IMG/VR virus record: IMGVR_UViG_3300035156_000125
Coordinates: 1 to 56,623 of that record
Source: a virus
Length of the DNA stretch: 56,623 nt
Strand: one strand, 5' to 3'
Under the pieces are notes generated by a model that saw only the letters and a list, made by a program, of their open reading frames with translations, was not told the DNA's origin and did not search any database. Below, piece by piece: positions 17,058 to 26,042 of the stretch. Within the stretch, counting starts at the first letter, position 1, and each line of letters opens with the position of its first letter. The position numbers and the translations under genes are program-made.

Positions 17058-18332
17058 TTAGGAAACTACTATATCAACCCCATTGCCGCTTGCATCATAT
17101 CCAGACACGCTGTTAGTAAGCCATACGGAAGGCGCTGAACCAACAACATTATAAGTGTGCCCTGCTATGATCGGCGCTGTAATTTCAACCACGCCGCCCA
17201 CAACTGCAACGCCTGTAGGTGTTATTGTGCTGTCGTCCGCTGTATCGGTCACAACGTATAGTGCTGCAAGGGCAATGTCAGCACCGTATGTGTCAACCAG
17301 GTCAGTATGTGCGCACTCTGTACGAACTCCTATTTTTAGTTTGCCGCTTGCGTTTACACCGCCTGCGAATACCCCAAAAGACCCGGCAAATGTACCTGTG
17401 AATAGAGGGGCGATATTTTCTCCGTTAAGACTGGAACCGACACTTATCGGAGCTATTAGGGTGATAATGGCACCTGTACTTGTTGCCGTGTAACCCCCGT
17501 TCGTTGATGTAGCAGTATTGATAGCGTTTTTAATCTTCGTTGCCATCAACGTTAAGGTAGTTTCAGAAGATGTTTTTGTAACTACTCCGCCGCTGATTGT
17601 AACTGACCCTGTTTTCCTGACGTTAACCGTGTCGCCATCGGCTCCAAGTGTTGTTAATGTGATGTCGCGGGTTGCTGACGTTGCTACGCTAATAATCGTT
17701 GCCTCTGCCGCTTTTGTTATTTCTGTGTCGATCAAGCCGTTGAAATCGGTAATGTCTTCGCTAGACTGTATCAGCTCTGAATGCCTTATGTACTCGTCCT
17801 GCGAAACTCCAAGTATCAAAGTATTTTTGAACTTGGCCGATGCACTTGCAGGAATGATAGAAGATGAAATGTCAGAGGATTTTAGGCCCGAATACGTGCC
17901 GTCGCTGTTAAGGCGAACTAACATCTTACTATCCTGGTCAACCGCAATGAAGCGATATCCCTTGCCCTGGAAACCAAGTAAGGCCTTAGCCAAACAAAGA
18001 CCACCTTCTTCAAAGGTGTATGTCAGCGTGAAACCGCCCGCCCTTAAACGGCTGTTAATGCCGGTAATCGGGTTTGTTTCAGTTATATCGCTTTCGTTGG
18101 CAATGGCAAAATCAAAAATTCCCTGTAATACCGGGTAAAAGCGAGAAGATCCGGCTGCGTGTATTCTTGCGGTAATAAATGCGACCGGGTCTGCCATATC
18201 CTCTGCAGTCCATGTGTAAGACGGATGCATAATAAATATGCCCTTCGCAATACCCAAAGCGGCACTACATTCGACGCCTGTATTCGAAACGCTGCCTTCT
18301 GAAATGTTGCAAGGATTTATGAGTGTTGCCAT
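17058..18332 (-). CDS. Putative major tail tube protein with inserted beta domain
   Basis: A 424-residue protein (MATLINPCNISEGSVSNTGV) in the tail-tube position, after the neck genes and before the tape measure, and followed by a strong terminator. Residues about 215-305 form a small repeat-like beta domain (TVNVRKTGSVTISGG, MATKIKNAINTATS, YTATSTGAIITLIAP) of a type inserted in many phage tail sheath/tube proteins. The last 60 residues (TYNVVGSAPSVWLTNSVSGY) are beta-rich. I infer the tube role from position and size; no tube signature is decisive. The stop context and the FN3 frame beyond it suggest a longer frameshifted form. Confidence 0.6.
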   Translation of the reverse strand: MATLINPCNISEGSVSNTGVECSAALGIAKGIFIMHPSYTWTAEDMADPVAFITARIHAAGSSRFYPVLQGIFDFAIANESDITETNPITGINSRLRAGGFTLTYTFEEGGLCLAKALLGFQGKGYRFIAVDQDSKMLVRLNSDGTYSGLKSSDISSSIIPASASAKFKNTLILGVSQDEYIRHSELIQSSEDITDFNGLIDTEITKAAEATIISVATSATRDITLTTLGADGDTVNVRKTGSVTISGGVVTKTSSETTLTLMATKIKNAINTATSTNGGYTATSTGAIITLIAPISVGSSLNGENIAPLFTGTFAGSFGVFAGGVNASGKLKIGVRTECAHTDLVDTYGADIALAALYVVTDTADDSTITPTGVAVVGGVVEITAPIIAGHTYNVVGSAPSVWLTNSVSGYDASGNGVDIVVS

Positions 18333-18339
18333 TCTTTTC

Positions 18340-18900
18340 TTAGTTTAAACATTTTTGATTAAAAGTGATTTTCAAATTCCTTATTTCGATCCCGTCCAAA
18401 ACGTCCGAAAGTAGGTAGCCATCGGGACCATAGGCTGCCGGGTTTCCCCAATGTGGGCGGTCTATCTTTTCATGACTTAGTTTACTTACTGATTGAATTA
18501 CCGTGTACTGATTTTTGTAAATCTGCTTTAGCAACTCTTCGTAAATCGGATAAAGGATAGGTTTAAAAACCTTTGTGTATCTATCCTCTGTGTAATCCGT
18601 TTTACTGGTATGATAAACGATCATCAATTGAAAAGAACCTTCGCCGTAATACCCTCCGCTATCTCCCCTGCTTTCTACGAAGTCCTGAAACAATGCGACT
18701 AACGGGTATCTGTCAAACTTGCCTGTTGTCATCTTCGCAAGCCCTTGTAGCTTTGCCTGTATCTCTGTATAATGTCCTACCATGTAATGAACCCCTGTTA
18801 TAACTGATTGAACCGTTTGCAGACTTTCAGTCATGCTTTCGCTAACCTTAGTCACAATATCCCGGAAAATGTCAACTATGTAAACAGGTTCTTTGGTCAT
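18340..18900 (-). CDS. Putative neck/tail-completion protein
   Basis: A 186-residue protein (MTKEPVYIVDIFRDIVTKV) with a helical first third, a Gly-rich middle (SRGDSGGYYGEGSFQLMIVY) and an end of the form DGIEIRNLKITFNQKC. The size, the order after a connector and just before the tube gene, and the one-base overlap with the upstream stop at 18900 suit a head-tail joining or tail terminator protein. No specific family recognised. Confidence 0.5.
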   Translation of the reverse strand: MTKEPVYIVDIFRDIVTKVSESMTESLQTVQSVITGVHYMVGHYTEIQAKLQGLAKMTTGKFDRYPLVALFQDFVESRGDSGGYYGEGSFQLMIVYHTSKTDYTEDRYTKVFKPILYPIYEELLKQIYKNQYTVIQSVSKLSHEKIDRPHWGNPAAYGPDGYLLSDVLDGIEIRNLKITFNQKCLN

Positions 18901-19751
18901 TAAAATGTCGTTATATACCTATACAAACTGTAATTACCTGTATGTATCGAATTGTCGAAAGTGTTGTAAACCGCGCTATTTACTTGAACGAACGATCTTA
19001 AAATCTGGACACTATCTACCATTTCGTTCCAGGCCTTTCGCATTTTGTTTGCCGGGTTGACCCTGTTGCTGTTTTCTGTTTTGCTTTCCGTTTCGCCGGT
19101 TCCCGTTGTGCTACTCATCAAATTGCGCATGAACCAATAATAAACGTAATTGGCAATGAGGCTTTTCTTTTCGGAATTGACTACCAGTGTAGCATCTTCG
19201 TTTGGAATGAAGCTGACAACAAAGTATTCGTTCGGCTCAAAACTGGCGTCGTTAAGCAAAGTCCAAATTCCGGTTACTCTATCCCAAGTATATTCAATGC
19301 CCCTTTTCTGTGTACCAAAGCCGATCTTTTCTACTTTAATGTCCCATGTACGCCAATCAGGTTTCCCGTCCGTTCCGTCAACCGTTACCGTGTTTACCGA
19401 TGAGGCGAATCCCGTTGTTGTGCCGAATTTTATTAAGGCGTCAGGCTTTACTATATACCCGTTCAAAGAGCTTGCTGTTATGCTACCACCTTCTAAAAAC
19501 CCTTTCCATTTTGACAGGCGATTTGAATAGGTAAATTCTGCCCCGGTTAATAGGTCAACCCATAGTTGTTCTATTGGGTCTGCCGTTAATCCCGCTTTGA
19601 ATAGCTTATACATTTCGTACCCCAGCAGGGCGGTAAGTAGCTCATCCTCGTACTTGACAATAAACCGGTTCAATTCTTCTAAAACCTCCGGCTTGTCTAT
19701 GTTCGGAATATTTAACTCACCAACGAAAAATGTATAGTCTGTTAAAGGCAT
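18900..19751 (-). CDS. Putative head-tail connector with inserted beta module
   Basis: A 283-residue protein. Residues 1-85 (ELNRFIVKYEDELLTALLGY, YKLFKAGLTADPIEQLW) and 190-270 (SEKKSLIANYVYYWFMRNLM) are helical and look like a head-tail connector of the DUF6712 kind. Between them, residues 119-183 are a separate beta module (TVTVDGTDGKPDWRTWDI, EKIGFGTQ, YTWDRVTGIWTL) that also occurs in the tail fibre at 5760. The gene follows the capsid and precedes the neck gene, as connectors do. The insertion suggests a decoration exposed on the virion neck. The family name is from memory and should be checked. Confidence 0.6.
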   Translation of the reverse strand: MPLTDYTFFVGELNIPNIDKPEVLEELNRFIVKYEDELLTALLGYEMYKLFKAGLTADPIEQLWVDLLTGAEFTYSNRLSKWKGFLEGGSITASSLNGYIVKPDALIKFGTTTGFASSVNTVTVDGTDGKPDWRTWDIKVEKIGFGTQKRGIEYTWDRVTGIWTLLNDASFEPNEYFVVSFIPNEDATLVVNSEKKSLIANYVYYWFMRNLMSSTTGTGETESKTENSNRVNPANKMRKAWNEMVDSVQILRSFVQVNSAVYNTFDNSIHTGNYSLYRYITTF

Positions 19752-19754
19752 TAT

Positions 19755-19952
19755 TTACTTTATGATCTTTGCGATACCCTTTGCTTCCAATTCTTCCGCC
19801 TGCAATACATGTACTTCGATAGTGTCGCCGTCTTTTAGATGCTTCTTTTTAGCATAGTCTTTTGGGTAAGCGACTTTCATTTTTACTACGTCGCTAAACC
19901 TGTAAACTTTATCGGTTGGGTCTAGTTTTTTTTCTCCTTCGTTAACTATCAT
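19755..19952 (-). CDS. Small protein between capsid and connector
   Basis: A 65-residue, Lys/Glu-rich protein (MIVNEGEKKLDPTDKVYRFS) with a short motif KKHLKDGDTIEVHVLQAEEL that reads like a small beta-barrel/KOW-like segment. Three bases separate it from the connector start. A decoration or head-completion role is possible from position only. Confidence 0.55.
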   Translation of the reverse strand: MIVNEGEKKLDPTDKVYRFSDVVKMKVAYPKDYAKKKHLKDGDTIEVHVLQAEELEAKGIAKIIK

Positions 19953-19999
19953 ATAGAAAAATTATTATGGGTTCCATTGTTCATGGCACCCGTTTTATT

Positions 20000-21241
20000 T
20001 TATGCTGTTTCCAGTGCGGTTTTGATCGTCGCGAATGTGCCCTTTGTTAAACCACCAAGTTTGTTTGTTGATATGTAATCGTAGAAGAACTGCTCAACAA
20101 CAACTGTAAATTGGTTTTTTATAAGGTCATCATTCACATAGCCAATCTTTACAATCACGTCCCCGTAAAGGTCAACGTTGTAGTTGTTTAAATCCCCAAT
20201 CAGGAAGGTTCCTGCAGTGATCCGGGGGTCAACAATGACTGTCCCAAAAGCGTATGTGTTACCGTTCCAATCGAAAGGAGGCATGACATATTCGCCGGTA
20301 GTTGTTTTTTGCAGCTTCATGATCCAGGCATCAGCCGGATTTAGGAACAGTACATTGGGATCTCCAAAGTAAAGCGCCTGTTGCCCTGCGATGGCTGCAC
20401 CAATTGCCGCGTAGTTGTCCGCGTTGTCAATTTTGGCGTTTAAGCCTGTGTACGAAAAAGTTGGCGCTGCGGAAATAACGTCAGCTAAAATTATTGATGC
20501 CATTGCGAGTCTTACGTCGCTTTCCATCAGTCGGCGAATGGTAGTGTATAGCTGCGGAAAATCCCTTTCAAACTCGTCAGTAATTGTTGAGTAGCCGGCA
20601 GCCTTTTGGTAGGATGCTGATTTGCGTTCAAATCTGTACTGAACCATTGGCTTTGCTACTCCCTCCGCAGTTACGGCAAAGTCGCCCTCCTTGGCCAATT
20701 CATCAAACCAAATTAACACGCTAGATGTTGTGCTTCCCAGGTTGACAAAATCAAGAATGAAAGGCTTGCCCCGCCTAATCTCATATATAGGACCATCACC
20801 CAATCTTTGCCCGCCCGCAGCGCTTACGGAATTGGTTATTGCCCTGGTGCCGCCGGTGGTTGCAGTGGTGGTTACGCCGGCAGCTTTCAAGGTGAAAGTC
20901 TTCATTCCGGTCCTATTTTTCTGGATTTGCTTTAGCTCGTCCTTTGCTTTTTCTAGGGTATCAAGAAAACTTTCCTGGTCTGTTTCAATCCCTGACGCTT
21001 TGATCTTTTCGATCTCTGCAGCCTGCTTACGTACAGCTTCGGCGGTTTCCTTAATGGTTGTTTCCTGCTCTGTAGTCGCTCCTTTGCCTTCAAGTGCTTT
21101 TGAAATCAGGTTATTGACTTCTTTTTCGGTCAATGCGCCTTTTGTTGCATCGTTAAACGCAATATCCAGAGCCCCTTCCATTAATTCGGCAAACTTTAGC
21201 GTTTCGCCTGTCAGCCCGTCTTTTTTTATTTGAAATTTCAT
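20000..21241 (-). CDS. Major capsid protein, HK97 fold, with N-terminal scaffold domain
   Basis: A 413-residue protein. Residues 1-110 are highly charged and helical (ALTEKEVNNLISKALEG, EKAKDELKQIQKN), typical of the delta/scaffold domain that the prohead protease removes. The remainder fits the HK97 capsid fold: a Gly/Thr-rich arm near 120-145, FILDFVNLGSTTSSVLIWFD, the spine-helix region DEFERDFPQLYTTIRRLMES, an A-domain with FLNPADAWIMKLQKTTTGEY, and a final VVVEQFFYDYISTNK. It follows the protease and portal genes, the canonical order. Confidence 0.9.
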   Translation of the reverse strand: MKFQIKKDGLTGETLKFAELMEGALDIAFNDATKGALTEKEVNNLISKALEGKGATTEQETTIKETAEAVRKQAAEIEKIKASGIETDQESFLDTLEKAKDELKQIQKNRTGMKTFTLKAAGVTTTATTGGTRAITNSVSAAGGQRLGDGPIYEIRRGKPFILDFVNLGSTTSSVLIWFDELAKEGDFAVTAEGVAKPMVQYRFERKSASYQKAAGYSTITDEFERDFPQLYTTIRRLMESDVRLAMASIILADVISAAPTFSYTGLNAKIDNADNYAAIGAAIAGQQALYFGDPNVLFLNPADAWIMKLQKTTTGEYVMPPFDWNGNTYAFGTVIVDPRITAGTFLIGDLNNYNVDLYGDVIVKIGYVNDDLIKNQFTVVVEQFFYDYISTNKLGGLTKGTFATIKTALETA

Positions 21242-21244
21242 CGT

Positions 21245-22045
21245 TTAGGATGTTTGAAAAATGTTTAATAATTGTTTTATATCGAAATGTCCCTCTAACG
21301 GCTGCTTATCAGTGCCCAAAGGCGGCTGCTTATCAGTGTCAAGAACCGGTGTAATCCTGTTTGATCCAATTGGGACCGCTGAACCTTCAATGGCTTTAGC
21401 CTCCGTAACCGCAAAGAAGTAGCTTATATTTTCCGCTTCCTCTTTATTTGCAATCTGGTCAAAGTACTTGTTCCATATCTCAAACTCTACCTTGTAATCC
21501 TTGTCGTTAATTGCCATATCTATTTGGATATAGCGCATGCCAACGGAGTGATTTTTAACGTACCCTTTTTTGTATTGATCGAACATAAAAGGGTTGCGCT
21601 CTCTTTTGATTGTGGAATTGAATAAAAGCGCCTGCGTTGTGCCTTCAATTTCTACTCCTAGTGTTCGCCAATTTATATTCTTGGTATAGGCCTCAACTTC
21701 GTCAGTAATTATCTTTTCAAAAGTCATTGCGTGTTCCTGCAACAAGTACACTTCTTTGTTTTCGGCCAAAGACTTTTTCCAAAGCCCATCAATATGAACG
21801 TCCCGGTGCGAATCCATCCACTTAGTTGTATTTATAACGCAAAGCCTTTGAATGGTGTCTACATCTTCTGTGATAGGGTTAGCTTTTACAATTGCACCCT
21901 TATCGGTAATGTATAGGTTAGGAAAATTGATAGGGTCAGCATGCTTGACATTGTACTTTTTTTCGGCAATCAATAATCTCTTATTGGTCACCAAAAAATC
22001 AAACAATTCTTTGCCCCTTAAATTTTCGTCTATTGTTACCTTCAT
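21245..22045 (-). CDS. Prohead (capsid maturation) protease, S78-like
   Basis: A 266-residue protein. MDSHRDVHIDGLWKKSLAEN and VYLLQEHAMTFEKIIT resemble the prohead protease core, with the His in QEH as likely catalytic residue; the nucleophile is probably the Ser in KNHSVGMRYIQI. The C-terminal 70 residues are charged and less ordered, like self-cleaved scaffold tails. It sits between portal and capsid genes, and its ATG overlaps the stop of a 40-residue gene (ATGA). It should remove the capsid scaffold domain during head maturation. Confidence 0.8.
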   Translation of the reverse strand: MKVTIDENLRGKELFDFLVTNKRLLIAEKKYNVKHADPINFPNLYITDKGAIVKANPITEDVDTIQRLCVINTTKWMDSHRDVHIDGLWKKSLAENKEVYLLQEHAMTFEKIITDEVEAYTKNINWRTLGVEIEGTTQALLFNSTIKRERNPFMFDQYKKGYVKNHSVGMRYIQIDMAINDKDYKVEFEIWNKYFDQIANKEEAENISYFFAVTEAKAIEGSAVPIGSNRITPVLDTDKQPPLGTDKQPLEGHFDIKQLLNIFQTS

Positions 22046-22164
22046 TTTGTAACTATTTGGCCGGTTTTAACCGCTTTTTCCTTTATTTCTTTGATTTCCT
22101 TAATCGTTTTTGGATCAATCTTAACCTGGTTAACTTGCTGTTGATCCGTCGTTTGCTGTTCCAT
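22042..22164 (-). CDS. 40-residue charged peptide coupled to portal and protease
   Basis: The frame starts MEQQTTDQQQVNQVKID inside the last 35 bases of the portal gene and ends in a Lys/Glu helix (KTIKEIKEIKEKAVKTG). Its TGA overlaps the protease ATG (ATGA). Overlap at both ends and a regular heptad-like charge pattern argue for a real gene, perhaps a small scaffold or assembly factor. Not recognised as a family. Confidence 0.5.
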   Translation of the reverse strand: MEQQTTDQQQVNQVKIDPKTIKEIKEIKEKAVKTGQIVTK

Positions 22165-23587
22165 CTGCGTTTGTGTTAGGTTGAGCCATAGTTTTCATAC
22201 TCAAAACTTCTTTAACCTTTGCCAACTCTTCCGGCTCCATTTCGTAAACCCGCTTATCATACAACGGAATGGCAGTTACTTTTTCATTTCCTGTTGAAAC
22301 AACCCAATCATTTAAGCTGCAAACACCGTTGATAAACCTCTGCCTGTAGGTTTCGGTGTTTGTCTTGTCTACCTCTGCCTTTTCCTTTTTATTCTCCTGC
22401 AGTACGTCTATATGGTCGAAAGAGGCGTGCAGATAAAGTTTTGCTTCATTCAACCCTAATTTGTTGGTAAGGCTTTGCATCATGTTTGCCGCTTTCGGCA
22501 TAATAACGTTTTGATAAAATCCCCGGTCTGCTTGCTTCTGGTTTTCGAAGGTTGCACCGTCTTTCATTGGCATCAACTCCCTGGGTACTTGCAACGCCGA
22601 ATAAATTGCCATCGCATCTGCTAAAGTTTCTTCGAACGGCTGCAACTCTGATATTGTAGCGCCAACCTTTACATAATCTATTGGTGCCTCCGTAATCCCA
22701 ATTGGTGTGCGATTATTGGTTATGCCATAGTTGCCGTTGAACTCGTTGTAAATGCCGTCCTTTTCCTTTGCCGTCAAAGACTGCATACCGCTTTCATCGC
22801 TCTTTCGGCTTACTATAAAGCCTAACGCGCCCCGTTTGGTATAGATCACATTCCTTGCTTCATACACGGCTATCAGGTTCGCTATTGCCTTCTTTGCGCT
22901 TAATAACGGGCTTTTGCCTTTAATTTTGCGCTGCTCCCAATCTAGGTTTATCGCTCGAATATGAAGCACGTCCTTAGGTTCGTAAAGGTTCTTGTCATCA
23001 AGTTTGTACTTACTTACAAGATCCTCAATTGTTGTAGCTGTAAAGAGTTTCAAAGAACTATTCTTAACCGGTTCGATCTTGTCTGCCGGAAGGTTCCATA
23101 TCGAACTAACGTTTTGATATTTATAACCGACTGCAGAAGGTGTATTAAAAAGCATGTACTCGTTACCGGTTACATACTCATAAACCACCGCTTCATAAAT
23201 CAACTCTCTAAAATGCTGTAAAGGGTTTGGCGTGTTGAAAAGCCTGTTCCAGTCGGCATCTTTATATTGAACCTGGTCGTTGAATGTCCTCCTTAACTGA
23301 AAATCTGCGTTCGCAATCCGGCTTGCGATTGCGTGTATCGGCGCGAATATTTCCGGAACGCAATGAAACAGTTCTACAAAATTGCTAGATGAGTTCGGTC
23401 CGTCTACTAGCCCTCTATAATCCCCGCTGTTAATAAACTCATCTGGTCTTGAGAACGTGAATTGAGGCATGAATGCCGCGCGTTCATTGGTAAAGCCAAG
23501 CATTGATTTCTGCATATCTGCCTTAAATGTTTCTTCCTTCCAATAGGATGGTTTGAATATATTTTTAAGGCTTTCACTGAATTTCAT
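22130..23587 (-). CDS. Portal protein, HK97/SPP1-type
   Basis: A 485-residue protein. Diagnostic pieces of phage portals are LFNTPNPLQHFRELIYEAVV followed by TGNEYMLF (residues about 95-125), VLHIRAINLDWEQRKIKGKS, and the tunnel-loop helix region YSALQVPRELMPMKDGATF. The C-terminus (MEPEELAKVKEVLSM) is helical. It lies between terminase and protease. It forms the dodecameric DNA gate at one vertex and docks the terminase. Confidence 0.9.
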   Translation of the reverse strand: MKFSESLKNIFKPSYWKEETFKADMQKSMLGFTNERAAFMPQFTFSRPDEFINSGDYRGLVDGPNSSSNFVELFHCVPEIFAPIHAIASRIANADFQLRRTFNDQVQYKDADWNRLFNTPNPLQHFRELIYEAVVYEYVTGNEYMLFNTPSAVGYKYQNVSSIWNLPADKIEPVKNSSLKLFTATTIEDLVSKYKLDDKNLYEPKDVLHIRAINLDWEQRKIKGKSPLLSAKKAIANLIAVYEARNVIYTKRGALGFIVSRKSDESGMQSLTAKEKDGIYNEFNGNYGITNNRTPIGITEAPIDYVKVGATISELQPFEETLADAMAIYSALQVPRELMPMKDGATFENQKQADRGFYQNVIMPKAANMMQSLTNKLGLNEAKLYLHASFDHIDVLQENKKEKAEVDKTNTETYRQRFINGVCSLNDWVVSTGNEKVTAIPLYDKRVYEMEPEELAKVKEVLSMKTMAQPNTNADGTANDGSTAS

Positions 23588-23704
23588 TTATTAACATTGC
23601 GGAACTCAAATTCTTATTAGCACCAATATTAAATAAGATTTTAGCCGCTCGTTTTGCAACAACGTAACAGGGTTGACGATGTTATAAAGAAGGGTTTAGG
23701 GGAA

Positions 23705-23730
23705 CAAAAAAAGCCGCAATTAAGCGGCTT
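23705..23730 (-). terminator. Intrinsic terminator between terminase and portal modules
   Basis: On the minus strand a 7-bp perfect stem (AAGCCGC / GCGGCTT) with a 6-nt loop is followed by U-rich sequence. It lies about 70 nt downstream of the 40-residue gene and 120 nt upstream of the portal start. The interval 23588-23801 shows nothing else clear. Confidence 0.75.
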
Positions 23731-23801
23731 GTATATCAAGCGATACGGGTTTTATAGTCACATGCTACACGAGCACCTAACGACCACTGTCGATACCTTC
23801 A

Positions 23802-23924
23802 TTAAACTTCCTCAATCAATTCCACACCGCAATCTTCTACACAAATAACGCTGATATGGAGTTTACCTTCTGCGTTTACTGTCATTACGATGGTGTCCTG
23901 TCCGTTATGAATTGTCTGTTCCAT
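23802..23924 (-). CDS. 40-residue small protein
   Basis: Reads MEQTIHNGQDTIVMTVNAEG, then KLHISVICVEDCGVELIEEV. The composition is beta-strand-like with two Cys (VICVEDC). It lies downstream of another small gene and just before a terminator, ending the terminase transcription unit. Function unknown; too short for certainty. Confidence 0.45.
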   Translation of the reverse strand: MEQTIHNGQDTIVMTVNAEGKLHISVICVEDCGVELIEEV

Positions 23925-23966
23925 AACCTTTAATATCAATTTGGGTGCCGTGGTTACCCGATACGG

Positions 23967-24200
23967 CTAACCGGCAAACTCTTTTACTTTTCTTATTTCT
24001 TTAGCCGCTTTTACTAAAGCTCTGCATACATAATCTTCGTCAACTTCTCTTTTAGGTATAGAGTATTGATATTTAGTAACATTTATTCCGTAAAGAGAGC
24101 CGACTAATACTTCTAAATTCTTTTTGCCTATATCGTTTTTAAATTTTACCTCTAAGCCTGCGTCAAGCAGTTCATTAATAGTTTCCAGTAAATTTGCCAT
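23967..24200 (-). CDS. Small protein of unknown function
   Basis: A 77-residue protein (MANLLETINELLDAGLEVKF) with a helix-strand-helix look and a basic end (AAKEIRKVKEF). It lies after a terminator (24237-24270), between the terminase and portal modules. It may be an early-type cargo gene. Family not recognised. Confidence 0.6.
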   Translation of the reverse strand: MANLLETINELLDAGLEVKFKNDIGKKNLEVLVGSLYGINVTKYQYSIPKREVDEDYVCRALVKAAKEIRKVKEFAG

Positions 24201-24236
24201 TGTAATTTGATTGTTTGGTTACTTCAAATTTACAAC

Positions 24237-24270
24237 AAAAGCCCCGATAGTCTTACTATACGGGGCTTTA
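24237..24270. terminator. Strong bidirectional-looking terminator
   Basis: AAAGCCCCGATAG and CTAT-A-CGGGGCTTT pair as a 13-bp stem with one bulged A and a 5-nt loop. The GC-rich part is flanked by A/T on both sides. It ends the terminase unit just after the 58-residue gene. Confidence 0.75.
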
Positions 24271-24287
24271 ATTATTTGGGCTGCTTT

Positions 24288-24464
24288 TCAATAAACCCCT
24301 TCCTTTATATCCCTTTCGAACGGGTGTGGCGGCTTGCCATCTTCCAGATACTTGACGATCAAATCCGCTGCTGCCTGGCTATCGGTAAAGAAATTATCAC
24401 AGCCGTAACGGGACCGCTCAATTATCGTTTGTACTGCTAATTTCTGTTCGTTGCTAACTGTCAT
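24288..24464 (-). CDS. 58-residue small protein after TerL
   Basis: Reads MTVSNEQKLAVQTIIERSRY, then GCDNFFTDSQAAADLIVKYL and EDGKPPHPFERDIKEGVY. It starts 6 nt after the TerL stop and ends just before a strong terminator, so it is the last gene of the terminase operon. The amphipathic helical composition looks real. Function unknown. Confidence 0.55.
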   Translation of the reverse strand: MTVSNEQKLAVQTIIERSRYGCDNFFTDSQAAADLIVKYLEDGKPPHPFERDIKEGVY

Positions 24465-24470
24465 AATTGT

Positions 24471-25970
24471 TCAGCCTTTAACAGGCCACAGGTGAGGAAA
24501 TTGAGTTTGATAGTAACCGGCACACATTTCGCTTACGTCCGGGGCGTCATCATGTTTGTTCATCTTGCCTGGTTCTTGAATTTTTAGATATGATGTAAGG
24601 TTTCGCATAAACTTTGCATATTGCGGAAAATTTTCATAGTCATCCCTAAAAAGAAAGTGATTTTTGATGAAGCTTGCCCGGTTGCTGATCCTTGCCAGTT
24701 TACCGGTCCGGGGTCTTAGCATCCTTACTTCGCCTTCAAATCCCTTTTCCTCAAGATCATTCCGAACGTTAATAGCCGTTTCCTTCCACCCTAAAACACT
24801 TTCGATACCCACATTGCTTGCCTTGCTTTTAAGTACCATATCAACCAAAGCCGGTTCATTAAAGTCTGCACCGTCCGTGTTGTAAAGTACATTGACTATG
24901 TAAATCTTATTTCCTATCAGCCTACTATCCAAACCGGCAAAATCATCTCCGCCACGGTCTGCAGGATCTGCGCAGACGTAATTGTGATCGGGGTCGCTCA
25001 AAGCCTTTTCTAGTTGAGCAAAGTTGTAAAGTAAAAGTTCCTGTAGTGGGAACATTAACCCGGTGCGGGGGTTAGGGTTTAAGGCATATTGTCTTTCATA
25101 CACCAATTCATTGGCTTTTTTCATTGCTAAAGCCTCTCCCACTGTCATCCTAAATTCCCATAGCGCTTCTCCCGGCATTAAACCGTAATCATTCCCTACT
25201 TGGTTAATAACAGGAAGATTTATAAACGTCCATTCATCTTGCTCATCTGCCCGTTGTAAATAACCTATCATATCCATTGGGTGCAGTCGCTGCATAATGA
25301 CGATTATAGGCGTTTTACGGCTGTTTACCCTGTTCCTTATCGTACTATCAAACCTTTCATTTACCCGCCCTCTTACTGTATCACTGTCTGCATCATCCGG
25401 TTTTATTGGGTCATCAATAATTACTGCCCCGTTAAACCCTTCTTTTCCTGTAATAAATTCGTCCAAGTCTTCATCAGGGTCGTCAACCTTTCCCGCTCCG
25501 AAACCAGTAACGCTACCGGCTGCAGACCTTGCCAATACCCCGCCGCCAGCTGTTGTGTACCATTTATCTTTCGCCTTACTGTCTTTTTTGATTTGAACTT
25601 TTGGGAATAACTGTTGATACTCGTCCGATTGTATTAAATCTTTTACCGTTTCGCTATTATCCAATGCAAGGCTATCAGAATATGAAAGATGAATGAACTT
25701 AGCTGCGGGATTTAGCGCCAAACCGTGACTTATAAATGATTTAACGGCCAACTCTGTCTTGCCAAAACGGGGTGGTACTGATATTAAAAGCCTGGTTATT
25801 TCTCCTTTCAAGACGCGCTCTAATGCATTGCAGATAATTTCATGGTGCTTTCCTACAACAAACTTTCTTTTATATTGAGATTTGAAAAAGTAACGGGTAT
25901 GGAATAGCAGCGATTTTAGACATTTGACTTTTGCAACTTGCAGCGTTTCTATGTCTAAAGTTTCTGTCAT
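24471..25970 (-). CDS. Terminase large subunit (TerL)
   Basis: A 499-residue packaging motor with ATPase and nuclease domains. The Walker A-like motif PPRFGKT is at 66-72, and Walker B VIIDDP is at 183-188, with Asp186/187 as likely catalytic acids. The RNase H-like nuclease begins at ADPADRGGDD (334-343, Asp335 first metal ligand) and has the late acidic motif HDDAPD near 478. It cuts concatemeric DNA and drives it through the portal. Lying downstream of TerS, it defines the start of the late operon. Confidence 0.95.
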   Translation of the reverse strand: MTETLDIETLQVAKVKCLKSLLFHTRYFFKSQYKRKFVVGKHHEIICNALERVLKGEITRLLISVPPRFGKTELAVKSFISHGLALNPAAKFIHLSYSDSLALDNSETVKDLIQSDEYQQLFPKVQIKKDSKAKDKWYTTAGGGVLARSAAGSVTGFGAGKVDDPDEDLDEFITGKEGFNGAVIIDDPIKPDDADSDTVRGRVNERFDSTIRNRVNSRKTPIIVIMQRLHPMDMIGYLQRADEQDEWTFINLPVINQVGNDYGLMPGEALWEFRMTVGEALAMKKANELVYERQYALNPNPRTGLMFPLQELLLYNFAQLEKALSDPDHNYVCADPADRGGDDFAGLDSRLIGNKIYIVNVLYNTDGADFNEPALVDMVLKSKASNVGIESVLGWKETAINVRNDLEEKGFEGEVRMLRPRTGKLARISNRASFIKNHFLFRDDYENFPQYAKFMRNLTSYLKIQEPGKMNKHDDAPDVSEMCAGYYQTQFPHLWPVKG

Positions 25971-26042
25971 TTAATGCCCCAATCGGACACGGTATTTTAT
26001 GAAATGAGGGTAAAGGCACGAAATATGCCGGGGAAACACGTT

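Noticed and set aside
17155-18138. Long plus-strand frames opposite the tail tube gene
   Set aside because: Their Val/Ser/Pro bias mirrors the Thr/Gly-rich tube sequence; they are antisense shadows.
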